From Sporodiniella umbellata (lineage: Eukaryota > Mucoromycota > Mucoromycetes > Mucorales > Rhizopodaceae), in the NCBI GenBank assembly GCA_025677835.1, contig JAIXMR010000043.1:1-64000 (forward strand): a DNA stretch of 64,000 nt, read 5' to 3'. A model generated the notes under the pieces. It was not told the origin of the DNA. It saw only the letters and a program-made list of their open reading frames with translations, and made no database searches. How positions within the stretch are numbered: position 1 is the stretch's first letter; each line of letters begins with the position of its first letter. The translations under genes and the position numbers were made by a program. Shown here in pieces: positions 1 to 11,520 of the stretch.

Positions 1-3000
1 AGAACAGAAAATTTCATTATAGTCAGCTAGTCTGATCACTCGTGTTTTTGTTTTATAATTTTTTATTTTTTTTATATCTCGTTTGTTACTTGATATCACT
101 GTCTTTAACATATTAAAATGAAGTTTTTTTCTTAAAAGAACTTAGCCTCATTCGATTTAAAAAGCCAATTCGTAAAATTTCATGTTTATCTGGAATTCAG
201 AAAGACTCTATTTCATATTTTCTGTATAAATCGGGTTAAAATTAAATAATACTATTTTTTTAAAAATGAGTTTCATTTATTGCACGTATTTATGATGTAA
301 CCATAAAAAACGGTACTCAACCAGAGAGAAAGGAGAAAAATGAAACGATTAGAATAAAATTTTCAACTGGGAGAACAGTAAAATAATACTATATTTTAAA
401 ATTCGACAGATATCTTTGCAAGCAATTGCAAAATTATTCTGAAGTCCGACAATGGTGCTTTAACCCTTTTCTTAAACTGATATTCAAGCATTGTTTTATT
501 TTTTATTGTGCTATTTTTTTAAAGCGCTTTCGAGCATAATTTTTTTTCTTGTTTTTTTTTTTTTTTTTGAAGAAAAAATTGTGCTAGTTATTTGGAAGCA
601 ACAGCATCACAAATGTTATATAAAAAACGCGTGTTTTATCTTGTACTAATTTCAATAATAGCGCTCCAAACTTCAATTATATAACTGACACTTTTATTTT
701 ACTTTTTTTTTAGTTGCTTCTAGATCTAAAAAACTTAATACAAACAAACCAAGAACAAAAACAAAACCTAAGGAGTAAATCAATTTCTAGCCATGTTAAT
801 AGCAATACACTTAAAAGCTAATATAGTGCTTCGGTTATAATCTTTTTTAAAGTTTTCTTTTTTGTTAAAAAAAATATTAGATCATCAGAAATTCTATATA
901 ACCTTAATTTAAACGTTACTGCTAGATATTTTCTTTTGTTAAATATATTTACAATGTAATTTTTATGGTGCCTTGCGCTAATTTAATTTTGCATAAACAT
1001 GGCTTATACTCTATTGGCCTTATCTACAACTATTGAACTAAAGATTGGTGAAAGAAAAGAGCTTTTTCCACCCAAAATTTTATTGGAACCACAAAAAATA
1101 ACTTATGTAGTAATATTTTGCCTTTTTTAATGTCTTTAAACTATCGCAGCGTCCTCAAGAATCAGTTCTCACAGTTTTTCTCAACGATTGAAGACTACAT
1201 GCAAATATGGAAAAAGAAGTGTTTGAGCACTCAAATTTTTTAAATTTATTTAAATCAAAGCAATGTTAAACACTTTTGAGCTTTAAAATTTTTCTGTGAG
1301 GCCAGAAAAAAGATAAAGTAAACGTTAATATATATGCGAGACAATAGCGATATTTTTGTGGATCTTATATATCGTCTTGAAAAAAAAAATGAAGACATAT
1401 ATATATATATATATAAAGTAAAGGTTAGAAGAGCTGAAAAACACGGCTACAGTTAGCTGACAAAAAACACAGGTATTTTGACCCAGCCCTACAAAAATTA
1501 ATTTTAAAACTAGTCATGTGAATAGAGAAAAAGGCAGATTGCAAAGCGATATATACTGATTTTTAAAATTCTTATTGAAAAAAATAATTGACTATAAATA
1601 TATTTGCATATTCTCGAATATAGACTGCACATTCTAAAGCTAATGAGTGTTTTCAAAAGAATTTGAAATATGAGTAGTCATTTCAAATATCTGACTAGCT
1701 ACTTTTTTTTTACGACAGTAGAGTACACTATTTTTTACATTAATTATTAAAGACTTGTTTTTAAGTAATCGAAAGTCTTGAAAACAAGATGAGAACAAAA
1801 AAAGAAAAATTTTGAATAAAAACTTTAAGACTGTTTATTATTGTTTATTATTCTGTATTGTTATTGCCTTTTATAGCCTCCACAGTTTTCACCGCCAAAT
1901 GTCGCTTTTGTTTTTATTGAAGACATAATGAAAGCGTGTATAAAATTTTTTGTACTTATATCGTTTGAAAATAACATATTATTGCATATTTTCGCTTTTC
2001 CGCACTTTTTTTTGGTTTGTTGGGAAGCTTCCCAAAAATTTCTCCTTCATTTTTTTTTACTTATTTATTTGATGGTAGTGCTTTAGCACGTTTGCTGATT
2101 GAGCTACAATAATAGGAGAGTCAGTTTAAAAATAAATCTCGTTGCAAGGGTCTTATAGGACTTGAGTTCTGTTTAGTACCCTGGAGCTTGCTTCTAGGAT
2201 AGGTCATAGCTTTATGCAGTTTTGTATTGTTGTTTTGTATCACTATAAGTACACATTTTGGATGTAGACCGTTTAACAAAACCCCTAACCATTTTATTTT
2301 TACTGTTTTCTGAATTAAGCAAAAAAAAAAGTTATGCTAAACGTTACTCGGCGAAGCTATTATATTTGCGTAAATTCCAAGTCACTTTCTATTTAATGAC
2401 ATGTACCATGCTTTTCAAAAGATTCTAAGATTTTGGTACCCTCTTTTCGGGTTCTACTCAAACAAAGCATTATTGCAAAACAAATGAGAAAGAAGGCTTT
2501 TGAATTATTTAAATGCGAACTTTTCTCCTTTTTTTTTTCCAAAGAAAAAAAACTAATTAGTATTAGTAGTTCAATTTAAAGAGACAATTCCGTCATTGTT
2601 TTGATAGGGATCATTAATCGGTAAACACCTGAGTTTAGTAAATCTAAACAAGCTAGATTGCTACCTGTAAAAACTTAAAATACTGAGGCGAGTTTTTTGT
2701 GCGACATTTGTGATTGTTTGTTTTTGACTTCGGAATAGCCCTTTTTATAAGCCTATTAGTTTTCGTCTTAAATATGGTCAGACTTACAGTTAAACTCCCA
2801 CTAAAAGGAGGGCGCTGATCATTTTTGAAACGAAATTACCAATCGACCTTATCTTGCTAAAGATTTGATGTACAAAAAATATAGCAACTAGCTGCAAGTT
2901 ACACTATGTTTTTTACAACCTCCTTACATTGTACTGTTCACAGGGTTGGTTTTGGTTGGTTTTCAAACTTATTTAGTGAATCGTTTGTGTTGAATTTCTC

Positions 3001-3275
3001 ATTAAAAGTCAGTTTGCAAATCTTAAGACGTCTATGATGCCTTAAAGGTATTAGTTACCCACTGTTCAATGGAAGGTTGTATCAGACTCCAACAGATTTT
3101 CTCAAAAGAGGTTTTGCCGAGCGCACTGGTTGTTGCTCAACTATGGACTAATTTTCAATCTCCGTTGTTATCTACGTCAATATGACAAAAAACAACGAAG
3201 ATTTACAAGTTTAAAGTTTGTAAGGTCTCAAAGCTGGTCAACTACTTCTTTTTATTTTTAAGCGCAATGTCTAAT
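1..3275. other. AT-rich gene-free spacer
   Basis: No open reading frame with recognisable protein similarity was found on either strand. The stretch is very AT-rich, with many short A and T runs and a (TA)n tract near 1399-1416. A run of T occurs near 550-569. I see no tRNA, rRNA or transposase motif here. Confidence 0.6.
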
Positions 3276-3909
3276 CTAAGAAAATAGGGCCCTTAAATCA
3301 TCAGCTTCTTGTTTCATTTGCTCTTCTGTCCGCGGTTTCCTGTCTTCGTTATCTACGCCTTTTTTGTCTATCTCTTCATAGATATCGTCATTGTTAGCCC
3401 AGTCTCCTTCTCTTCTGGGAATGATGTGCATATGAACGTGAGGAACCTACATTAATAAGTAATTTCGCTAAATGCCAAATTATAAATGCATGTTACCGTT
3501 TGGCCCGCCTGTGGACCATCTTGGACAGTCATAGTAAGCGAGGTGCAGCGATAATGTTTCTCGATTTTACTTCCTATTTTTTGAGCCGACAACATAAAAT
3601 CGATTATCTTTACATATGTTAAGAAGGTTTTCTTTTTAAAAAAAAGCTATTGCTTACTTCATTTTCAGATAAATCCTTAAGTCTTTGTATGTTTCTTTGA
3701 GGTAAAACCAAAACATCTATAATTTTCTTTTTTTAAAAAAAACTTCGTTTCAAGATATCTTACGTCCTCTAGAATACTTTTCATTACTCATAAACAGTTA
3801 CTAGAAAAACTTACGGAGCAATTGGCTTTAGGTTTACAATGCCGATTGTTAATTTTGTTTTGAAAAACACTTGAGATTCCTTTATAGCGTGAGGACCAAA
3901 CTTATACAT
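3276..3909 (-). CDS. HNT2: FHIT-type HIT-family dinucleoside triphosphate hydrolase
   Basis: Predicted bis(5'-adenosyl)-triphosphatase that splits ApppA-type dinucleotides. Five exons on the minus strand: 3815-3909, 3764-3768, 3658-3716, 3497-3607 and 3276-3446. They give 146 residues, almost the human FHIT length of 147. Visible FHIT features in order: an N-terminal KFGPHAI stretch, the PGHVLVLPQR segment, QDGPQAGQT, and the catalytic HIT signature HVHMHIIPRR near residues 92-101. Exon 2 is only 5 nt (AGGAC) and is needed to keep frame and to encode the Gly-His of PGHVLV. Introns are 42-50 nt. It is divergent from HIS6 with 93 nt between start codons. Family assignment is firm; in vivo substrate is inferred. 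Confidence 0.93.
3764..3768 (-). other. 5-nt microexon of the FHIT gene
   Basis: Exon 1 ends with CC. Exon 3 starts with ATGTTTTGG, which cannot be joined directly in frame. Between them AGGAC is flanked by a TCTAG acceptor and a GTAAG donor. Joining CC+AGGAC+AT reads Pro-Gly-His, the conserved FHIT residues before VLV. An acceptor two bases later would give a 3-nt exon and the wrong frame. Confidence 0.85.
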
Positions 3910-4002
3910 CAAGAAAAAAATGGGGGGTACATAATTTTCGAGTCACTCTAATCAATCTTTTTTTTCTTTGATTTTCCTTTTTTAAAAAAAAATTCTCTTA
4001 AA

Positions 4003-5192
4003 ATGACACGATTTAATGGGTGCATCGATCTTCATCACGGAAAAGTCAAACAAATTGTGGGTGGCTCTCTTATGGATAACTCCCCTGAACGACTGACTAC
4101 CAACTTTGTTTCCGAGTAAAAAACAAAAAGAAAAGAATAAAGATCAAGAACACATTAGTTAAAAACAACACCAGAGAGGCACCTTCCTTTTACTCGAAGC
4201 TTTATAAAAACAACAACGTTACACGCTGTCATGTTATAAAACTGGGGCCCAGTAATGACGAAGCAGCTAAAGAGGCTCTAGAAAGTTGGCCCAATGGGCT
4301 TCAGGTAGGAGGAGGTATTACAGATGAAAACGCTCAGTATTGGTTATCTCTTGGTGCCTCTAAAGTAAGCAACTTTGGAAGAAGTTTGGCTGTATCTTTT
4401 TTTAAGAAACTAAAAAAAAAAAGGTGATTGTTACAAGCTGGCTTTTCCCTGAAAAGCGTTTTTCAATTGATAGATTGATTCATCTATACAAGCGCATTGG
4501 AAAAGACAGATTAGTAGTAGATATTAGGTACAGATAGAAAGGCATAGCTAACGGGCTGATACCAATATATGTTTTAGTTGTAGACGAAAGGAGAATAAAT
4601 GGATTGTGGCCATGGACAAATGGCAAACGATGACAGATATGGAAGTAACCAAAGGTCATAGCACAAAAAAAAGTGTAATACTTTAAACTGAAACATTTCT
4701 TTTAATAGAAACTTTGGCCTTATTAAGCCAGTATTGTAGCGAGTTTTTGGTTCATGCTGCGGATGTAGAAGGTCTCTGTAACGGGATTGATGAGGAATTA
4801 GTGTCACGTAAGATCTACCCAACAAATGAAATGAAAACGGAAAACCTAATTTAGTTCATCAGGTTTAGGCGACTGGACTACCATTCCTACCACATATGCA
4901 GGTGGCGGAAGATGTAAATAGTACATAGGTTACCCTTGCTACAGTCCCTCATATAGACTTTTCTTTGATAGCGTTAGAGGATTTGAAGTTAGTTGATAGA
5001 CTTTCTAAAGGAAAAGTCGATTTGACATTTGGAAGGTAATATATAAACATATATAATAGAAAAAGAGAGGGAAAAGAATTGTATACCTAGATGTATAATT
5101 TGCTAAATACCGTACATAGCGCTTTGGATATCTTTGGTGGGAATGGCGTTACTTTTGAAGAGTGCGTACAATGGAATAAAGTACATGCATAA
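4003..5192 (+). CDS. HIS6: Phosphoribosylformimino-5-aminoimidazole carboxamide ribotide isomerase (HisA/HIS6)
   Basis: Fourth enzyme of histidine biosynthesis, an aldose-ketose isomerase with a TIM barrel. Eight exons fit in phase: 4003-4115, 4175-4364, 4424-4527, 4578-4654, 4709-4807, 4869-4913, 4972-5035 and 5120-5192, giving 254 residues. The protein opens [20 protein letters not shown], with the catalytic Asp of CIDL, then [35 protein letters not shown] and SALDIFGG, all typical of the eukaryotic (yeast-type) enzyme. The intron after exon 4 uses a less common GTCATA donor, chosen because it restores the usual spacing between TDME and [13 protein letters not shown]6A9 palindrome ends 10 nt before the ATG. 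Confidence 0.95.
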
Positions 5193-5269
5193 AAACTAAA
5201 GGAAATTGTGCCCTTTCATTTTCCGCCTCCTAGCCTTTTTTTTCTTATTTTTTTTTTTTTTTGCATTCG

Positions 5270-6152
5270 ATGAATTCAGTGGAAAACGACAAAAAAAGGA
5301 AAACTATAAGTAAAGAGGAATGGGAGAAACGATTAGATGAAGTCAAAGTGAATAAGCAGTAAAGAATTTAAGATTTTTAGCTATGGATTGAAAACTTAGT
5401 TAAAAATGTTTTGTTTAGAGATTTGAACCAGGTAGTAATGAACTATTTGGTTGTTGAAGGCTATAGAGATGCAGCCGAACAGTTTGGTCATGAAAGTGGT
5501 TTGGAACCGACAGCAGATTTACAGTCTATTCAGCAAAGAATGGAAATTCGTCAGGCGGTTCAATCAGGCGACATTGATACAGCCATTGATTTAGTCAACG
5601 ACTTAAATCCAGAGGTGTGGGAAAATAACTAAGTGTTTTTTGATGCTTTTTTGTTTTGTTTTGGCTACTGTTGCTGACGCATTTTTTTTTTTAAAAAAAA
5701 AAAACAAGATTTTAGATACCAACCCTGAGCTTACTTTTCACCTTCAGCAGCAGAGATTGATTGAGTTTATTCGTCAAGGAGCTTTTCAAGAGGCACTTGA
5801 GTTTGCAACAGAAGAAATGGCACCGCGCGGAGAAGAGCACCCAGAGTTTTTAGAAGAATTAGAACGTACTATGGCATTATTGGCTTTTCAAGATGTGGTA
5901 GATAGCCCAGTGCAAGACCTGCTTCACTCGGGTCAACGACAAAAGACAGCAGGTGAACTAAATGCAGCCATTCTTGTAAACCAGTCACAAGAGAAAGACT
6001 CCAAACTACCCAGCTTGCTTAAAATGCTAGCATGGAGTCAAAGTCAATTAGATAAAAGGATGAATTATCCGAAAATAGAAAATTGGGTGAAGGCCGATTT
6101 GGTAGTACGAGATGAAAATGGAAATCAAATGGAAGAAGACATGAGCCAGTAA
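5270..6152 (+). CDS. GID8: GID8/TWA1 subunit of the GID (CTLH) ubiquitin ligase complex
   Basis: Scaffold subunit of the GID/CTLH E3 ligase, which in yeast degrades gluconeogenic enzymes when glucose returns. Exons 5270-5358, 5419-5614 and 5709-6152 give 242 residues. A LisH motif (about residues 30-62, DLNQVVMNYLVVEGYRDAAE) is followed by CTLH and CRA regions: IRQAVQSGDIDTAIDLVNDLNPE, then HLQQQRLIEFIRQG, then ERTMALLAFQD. The order and spacing match human TWA1. Intron 2 (94 nt) carries an 11 T plus 12 A palindrome just before the acceptor. It starts 77 nt after the HIS6 stop, in tandem. Highly confident family call. Confidence 0.95.
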
Positions 6153-6878
6153 CACATGTACATGTATGTAAGCCCTTTTTTATGTTCATCGATCAGACGT
6201 AGTTACATTAATTTGCACTTATACAGACATATATTCACATATCCGCACACATACACACACCCCAATATAGTCCAATAAATATCTTTTTTTGCTTGTTTCA
6301 GCCAGTAGTTGAATTTTATTGCTATTTAAGAAAGCACCGTTTTTGACGAAAGAAACGGGGCCCACGAGCTTTTATACACCAGTCTGGTTTTACAAAGAGC
6401 CTACTAAAGTCAGGTCTATCCGGTGTTGAGCGATGAGCAAAGTCTTTAGTCAACTGAAAATGCAACGTCATTTTATTTGAACAAGAGATGCTAAATTTCC
6501 CTAAATAAGTTTGATTTTATTACTTGATATATACTCTTGTTTCCCGTAAAAGATAAAATAACAGAAAACAGGCGAAAGAGGCTCTCGAACAAAATATATT
6601 TCTTGTTTTTACTGATCAATGCAATAAGCAGAAAAAAAAATTTTTTTTTGAAAAGAAGGTTTTTGTGTAAACGTAATACACAAAAAGATTGCGAATAAGA
6701 AGAAAAAAAATATTTTATATCTTTTAAGGGAGTTTTGCCATACCACAACATCAGCGTAAAAAGGAATATATATATTTTTCCTTTTTCTATTTTATTCTTG
6801 ATCTTTTTTTCTTCTATTTTCAACTTCTTTTATACTTCTATTACTATCTCTTTTTTCACTTTGTTTTTTGACTTCAAA
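6153..6878. other. Spacer between GID8 and the PAS/GATA gene
   Basis: Contains the 3' region of GID8 with CA-rich, ACACAC-type sequence near 6225-6263, then AT-rich DNA. Pyrimidine-rich sequence just before 6879 (about 6778-6870) looks like a fungal promoter tract. No coding similarity seen. Confidence 0.55.
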
Positions 6879-8238
6879 ATGGACGCGTGTATGTGGGCTA
6901 TATTAACCAAAGATGAATTAAGGTTTATTTACAATTCGCTCAATGCAAAGTTAAAAGGAATTTCATTATTTGATCTTATTCATCCTGAAGAAAATTATTT
7001 GGCAAAAAAGGATCTTTGTCAGTTTATCAAGTCGAAGTTGTTAGCAGGATCTGTTACAAAGTAATAAAAAATGAAAAAAGGGAAAAAGAAGCGATAACGT
7101 TAATTTTATTTTTTATTTTTTATAAAAAAAAGATGTCGAGTAAAAGACTATACTCAAGTGTGTAATAACCAGACTGTCGATAGACAAATCACTGACTTGT
7201 GTGTTTACTATAGAAACATATACACTATGCATCCTGGATAGTGGTAGATATAATTATGTACGTTGCTACGGAAGACCTGGTTTTAGCATTTTTTCATCAA
7301 GAGAAAGGTAAAAAGAAAAACAAAAACAAAACAAATAAACAAAACAAAACAAAAAAATATATCTATAAAAGCATATACCCACAAATCTATATAAATCCAT
7401 ATATATGTGTTTGTTTGTATGTGTATTTATGTGTATATTTGTATGCCGACGTTAAATATAAATATTAAAAGTTAAAAAAAAATAAAGGTGCAGCTTGTGG
7501 AATGATTCATTCAGATATAAAGCATGATCTCGTTCAGTCTTTTCAGTCTTGCTTTTTGCCGAATAAGCCTCAGCAACGTGTGTTTTATATTCTCGACAAT
7601 CAAACGAAATCTATAATACGATCATGGCCTAGCGATTACCCTAATGAGATATTAGATGATCGGCCAATATCGCCAGGCGTTGTTTCCTGCTTTCGTTGTG
7701 TACAACAACAACCATTCAAAACGAAACAGAAAGGCCTTCTTGTACAGAGTCTTTATATTGATTACGGAAGTATATCGTTTAGTATCAGTGTAGTGGAAAA
7801 TAAAAAGTAAAAAAAGCTTAAAAAAAAAAAAAAAAGGGCTAATTTCTTGATTGGTTAGATCAGATATATACAGACCACCTAACAAAATAACGCATCAACC
7901 ACGATACAGTAGAACACCGTTTATAGAAGATGTCAGACCGGAAGAGCACCGTTCTTATAAATGTCAAAGCTGTGGTACACAATCAAGTCCTGAATGGCGT
8001 AGAGGGCCCAGTGGACATAAAACGTAATGAGAAAGAAGTTGAAGTAATCTTTAGGCTAACAGAAACTTATAGACTATGTAATGCGTGCGGATTGAGATAC
8101 TCTAGACTGATGGCAAGACAAGAAAAATTGGCACAGCAAAAAACAATGTTTCCACCCATGTCCCCACAACCCTCGCCCTCAGCCTCATCTACATTTATCG
8201 AGTTGCCTCCATTTCTGTGCAAATACTCTCCTTATTGA
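6879..8238 (+). CDS. PAS-domain and GATA zinc-finger transcription factor (white-collar-2-like)
   Basis: Six exons agree in phase: 6879-7060, 7133-7157 (25 nt), 7214-7307, 7488-7806, 7859-8023 and 8073-8238, total 316 residues. The N-terminal part (SLFDLIHPEENYLAKKDL, then SVTKCRVKDYTQ, then LVLAFFH) looks like a PAS fold. The C-terminal part is a GATA finger, about residues 243-268, with CQSCG and CNACG pairs around SSPEWRRGPSGHKT; the TL junction lies on the last intron. The tail is Pro/Ser-rich. WC-2-type proteins share this order. I see no LOV flavin-cysteine motif (NCRFLQ), so a direct photoreceptor role is not supported. The exon 2-3 join rests on phase only. Exact target genes are unknown. 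Confidence 0.85.
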
Positions 8239-8510
8239 AATACACCATCGCCGGGTCAATTGGGGTTCTTCTACATATATATACATATATGTATATACTT
8301 AAAATCGCTTTTTACTCCCTTTCACTTTCAAGTCTCTCACAGTTCTTTTTAACTCCACACAAAAATGCACACAAACACAAACGTATATCCGCACTTCCTC
8401 CTCATCACACTTTTACATATTTTGAGCTCAACACATTTCCCATCAAAACAAAATAAAACTCTATCCATTTTTTGGCGTTAACAACAGGAAGAAAGTAATC
8501 AAGGAAAATC

Positions 8511-8548
8511 AAAAAGAAAAAAAGAAAAAAAGAAAAAAAGAAAAAAAA
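8511..8548 (+). repeat. A7G purine minisatellite, 8-nt period
   Basis: Four to five perfect units of a G followed by seven A's lie in a row. This is a low-complexity tract with no evident function. Confidence 0.85.
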
Positions 8549-9950
8549 CTATAATTTTTCTTGAGTTGTCTGTGCGTTCTCCTGAAAAGTATAACTATAC
8601 ATTTGTGATCGCTCTTCATGTAGGTAGCTCCACATTTATTAGATTGAATTATTTTCGCTTTTTTGAATTATGTGGTATTTATAGATTTGTTTATAAAGGG
8701 AATTTTATGCTTATACAAATCTCTGAAAAAAAGAATGCGATTTTACACAGCCATATCTACATAAACCCCTTCTCATTTTTCTCTAAACTCGCTAGAATAA
8801 ATACAATTGCGATAGAAGCAATACTAGAAGGCGTAGAAAATAGCTTTATATATTCCTTTTTTTTTTACAGTAGGTTATTCAAAATTCTAGACAGACGGCC
8901 CATCCTACCTCTTTGCTTTGGTAATACATTGTTTCTATCACAACCAACAATCTTGTTACCTTCTTTTTCCTGTGAAAGGAAAGGGACTAATCCAGGGGCA
9001 AGATAAATCTGTACTACACCTTTAGTAAGCCCCTTCCCCTTTTTTTTGTCCCCTTAGTCTTCGGGGTAGCCCGTCTGCAACTCTATGGTGGGAATGGTAA
9101 GCAATGCCACAAACGATTGAAACTCAGAAATACTTACTAAACTTCACTGCAAGAAATTTGTACATGCAAATATAGATTTAGTTAACTACACTATCGACTC
9201 AAAATAAGATAAGCGATTGAAATACGTTCTTTTTTATTGGTAATGATATAAGTTTCTTGAGCTATATAAGCAATTTTGCGTTTTCCGATCAAAAACGATT
9301 CCATTTTCACAAGTTTTAATGTAGATCAAAAATATAAGCCATTTGGCTTTTTTTTCTCTATTCGGGGCTTATTGTTATATAATCTCGTTTTTAATTCATG
9401 TATTATTTGTAGCAAAGAGCAAAATTTGTCTGTAAGAAGGCCTATGGAACAAACTAACAAACAAGAATACGCTGAATATTAATCATGGGATCAAACTTGT
9501 GAGCGAAAAGGCAAAAAGTAAAAAGGTTAATAGGAAACAAGCATCAATTATAATAAATTATAGAGACGAAACAGGTGTTTTTTTAAAAAAAAAAAAAAAA
9601 ATTAAAAAGTATGCACTCTGTTTAAAAGAAGCATAATGCTTGACAATACGATAGCCTTTGGTCTTAAACTTTTCTAGAGTTTCTGTCTTTGTGTATGTAT
9701 GCATATGTGTATACATTTTTTTTCTTACTTTTACGTGCTACTATCAGAAAATTTCTGGACTTTAGAGTGCAATGGCTTTTGTAATACTATCTCGTTTCTA
9801 TGTTACACTTTTCTTTTGTAAATGGCATCTCAGTGTTAGTTACAATACATTCAATTCATAGAAAGTCTATGTTTCCACTAATGAAAAAACCTAAAAACTA
9901 ATACTTTAGTTATCTGGGAGAAGCTGTTTTGGCCTTACACAAGCTTCTTG

Positions 9951-9989
<39 letters not shown>
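9951..9989 (+). repeat. Poly(A) homopolymer of about 39 nt
   Basis: One of the longest uninterrupted homopolymers in the window, in gene-free DNA. Others of 24-32 nt occur near 20222-20247, 24859-24890, 26754-26784, 42487-42510 and 51682-51712. Exact lengths may be affected by assembly. Confidence 0.85.
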
Positions 9990-9990
<1 letters not shown>

Positions 9991-10586
9991 AGGGAAGCGT
10001 AAGGTCTTCCCCTGTTGGTACACGAGTACTGCATTAGAAATACGATTGAAACATTAACAAGGAAAAAACTATTTGATGAATTCGACAAAAAAAAAAACAA
10101 ATTAATACCAGCAACAGTAACTGGGTCATTCGCCAATTTACTTTCAAAAGCTTAGAATATAAAAAACGAAAATGACGAAAAGACAGTTCAGTTACAAATG
10201 TATGCGCACAAACCTCTATTCGTCTAACTTAACACAGGTGCTCAGGTATGAGCGGTTCAGAAAAAAAGAAAAGTTTGCCAAATCCTTGGTGCATCGATGT
10301 GATCTTGGTCATAAGATATAAGCTACACAAGAAGCCTAATATACATTCAGCTAGAAACAAGATACTGTGGCAATCTTTGTTCTTTATGTATCTTTCTTTG
10401 AAACTGATCGGAATGAAAAAGTAGATGCAAATAGCTTCAAAATGTTGTGGCGTTTGATCAATCGCATTCAAACTTTCAATTTTAATAATTGATCGGTTGT
10501 GAGAGCTTACTTTAATCTCCGTCGTAACTTTGTTTTTTATTGGTTGACGTTTGCCTTTATAACAGTTATACAGTCAACAAAAAAAG

Positions 10587-10740
10587 GTTGGCCCAATAAA
10601 AAAAATAATTGGTCGGCTTGAAGTGAAAATGGGCCGCCGATTTTGAATATTGGTCGGCCAATGAAAATGGGTCGCTCAGACAAAAATGAATCACGGTTTT
10701 GAAAATGGATCATTTAATACAAAAATGAGTCACCGATGAG
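10587..10740 (+). repeat. Array of about 20-nt degenerate direct repeats (TTGGTCGGC-like)
   Basis: Variants of a GG-TC-GCCG core flanked by A/T (AAATGG before, ATTTTGA after) recur at about 10587, 10611, 10631, 10652, 10669, 10688, 10707 and 10727, a spacing of 17-24 nt, mostly 19-21. The array ends where a transposase-like reading frame begins. Position suggests subterminal repeats of a DNA transposon, but no matching right end was found. Confidence 0.6.
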
Positions 10741-10796
10741 GACTAACCAAACTCTTTCTTCGTTTTCTCTTCTTAAATTTTTCATATTGCTCAACA

Positions 10797-11520
10797 TGAG
10801 CGAAGAATGCAATTTTGATAGTGAGACAGTACTCGTGATGATACAATCATATATGGACTGGGAAGAGACTGCAGCCATAAATGCATCACAAAAAGAAGCT
10901 AAGAGGAAGACCAAACCTGCCTCCGAAGAGCCCCAACACTTAGATATAGTAAAAAAGGAAAAAAGGGGTCATACATCACCAAGAGCGAAGCAAAGGTAGC
11001 CAATTTGACCAATATATTGCAAGAATTTGAGAATATGTCTATCAGTGAAGCGGGTAGAAAGGTAGGGCACTCCAAGTCAATAGTTATTCATGAAGTCAAG
11101 CAGTAGAATTAAACGACAAGCGAAATAGTTGAAAAGAGATTACCTGATTCTATCGCATCCAGAGTAGGAAAGGGACGACTAGCATTACTCAAAGACTAAA
11201 ATACTGTATTTACTTTTGAGCTGCTGGCTAATGAGCCAACATTGACAGTCGGAGCTGTTACAGACAACCTATCAAAAGAATTTAGAGATATAAAGATCGC
11301 CTTTAGATCAATGCAAAATCATATGAAAAGGAAGTGTCGCCTAGCCTACAAGCGTATCATTCCTAGATATTATGGTAGGAACACGGATGAACCTGTTGCC
11401 AAAAGACGAGATGCGGTAGCATACATGTTTAGCCAGAACATAGCTTTTATGAATGAATGCGTATTCTTAGATGAAGCTGGATTTTATTTACTTGTCAAAT
11501 GTGTCTGGAAAGACTTATAA
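10797..11520 (+). pseudogene. Decayed IS630/Tc1-type transposase
   Basis: Three reading-frame pieces make one broken transposase. Piece 1 starts at 10797 (MSEECNFDSETVLVMIQSYM) and runs to 10999. A one-base shift near 10960-10990 leads to piece 2, with a helix-turn-helix-like stretch MSISEAGRKVGHSKSIVIHE, ending in a TAG near 11104. Piece 3 (11242-11520) ends in CVFLDEAGF, the motif that carries the first catalytic Asp of Tc1/IS630 DDE enzymes. Nothing resembling the second Asp or the last acidic residue follows. At least one frameshift and two in-frame stops make it inactive. The terminal motif is good evidence for the superfamily; the subfamily is not known. Confidence 0.7.

Larger units (their letters stand above)
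8239..10570. other. AT-rich spacer with simple repeats
   Basis: No gene recognised. It holds an 8-nt-period purine tract (A7G units) at about 8511-8548, a poly-A run of about 39 nt at 9951-9989, and a T7A16 tract near 9578-9600. One long open frame at about 8566-9006 lacks an ATG at its 5' end and any recognisable motif, so it is not called. Confidence 0.55.

Noticed and set aside
4914..4944. A 31-nt intron in HIS6
   Set aside because: It would insert about a dozen extra residues after YAGGG. The later acceptor at 4971 gives a normal 58-nt intron and the conserved SLEDLKLVD spacing.
8566..9006. A 146-codon open frame in a gene-free region
   Set aside because: It begins at TTG, the first ATG is at about 8707, the composition is like the spacer (Phe/Ile/Tyr-rich) and no motif is recognisable.
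10229..10471. Minus-strand frame starting MNAIDQTPQHFEAICIYFF
   Set aside because: It has an ATG, but no family motif, no splice partner and no conserved feature was found.
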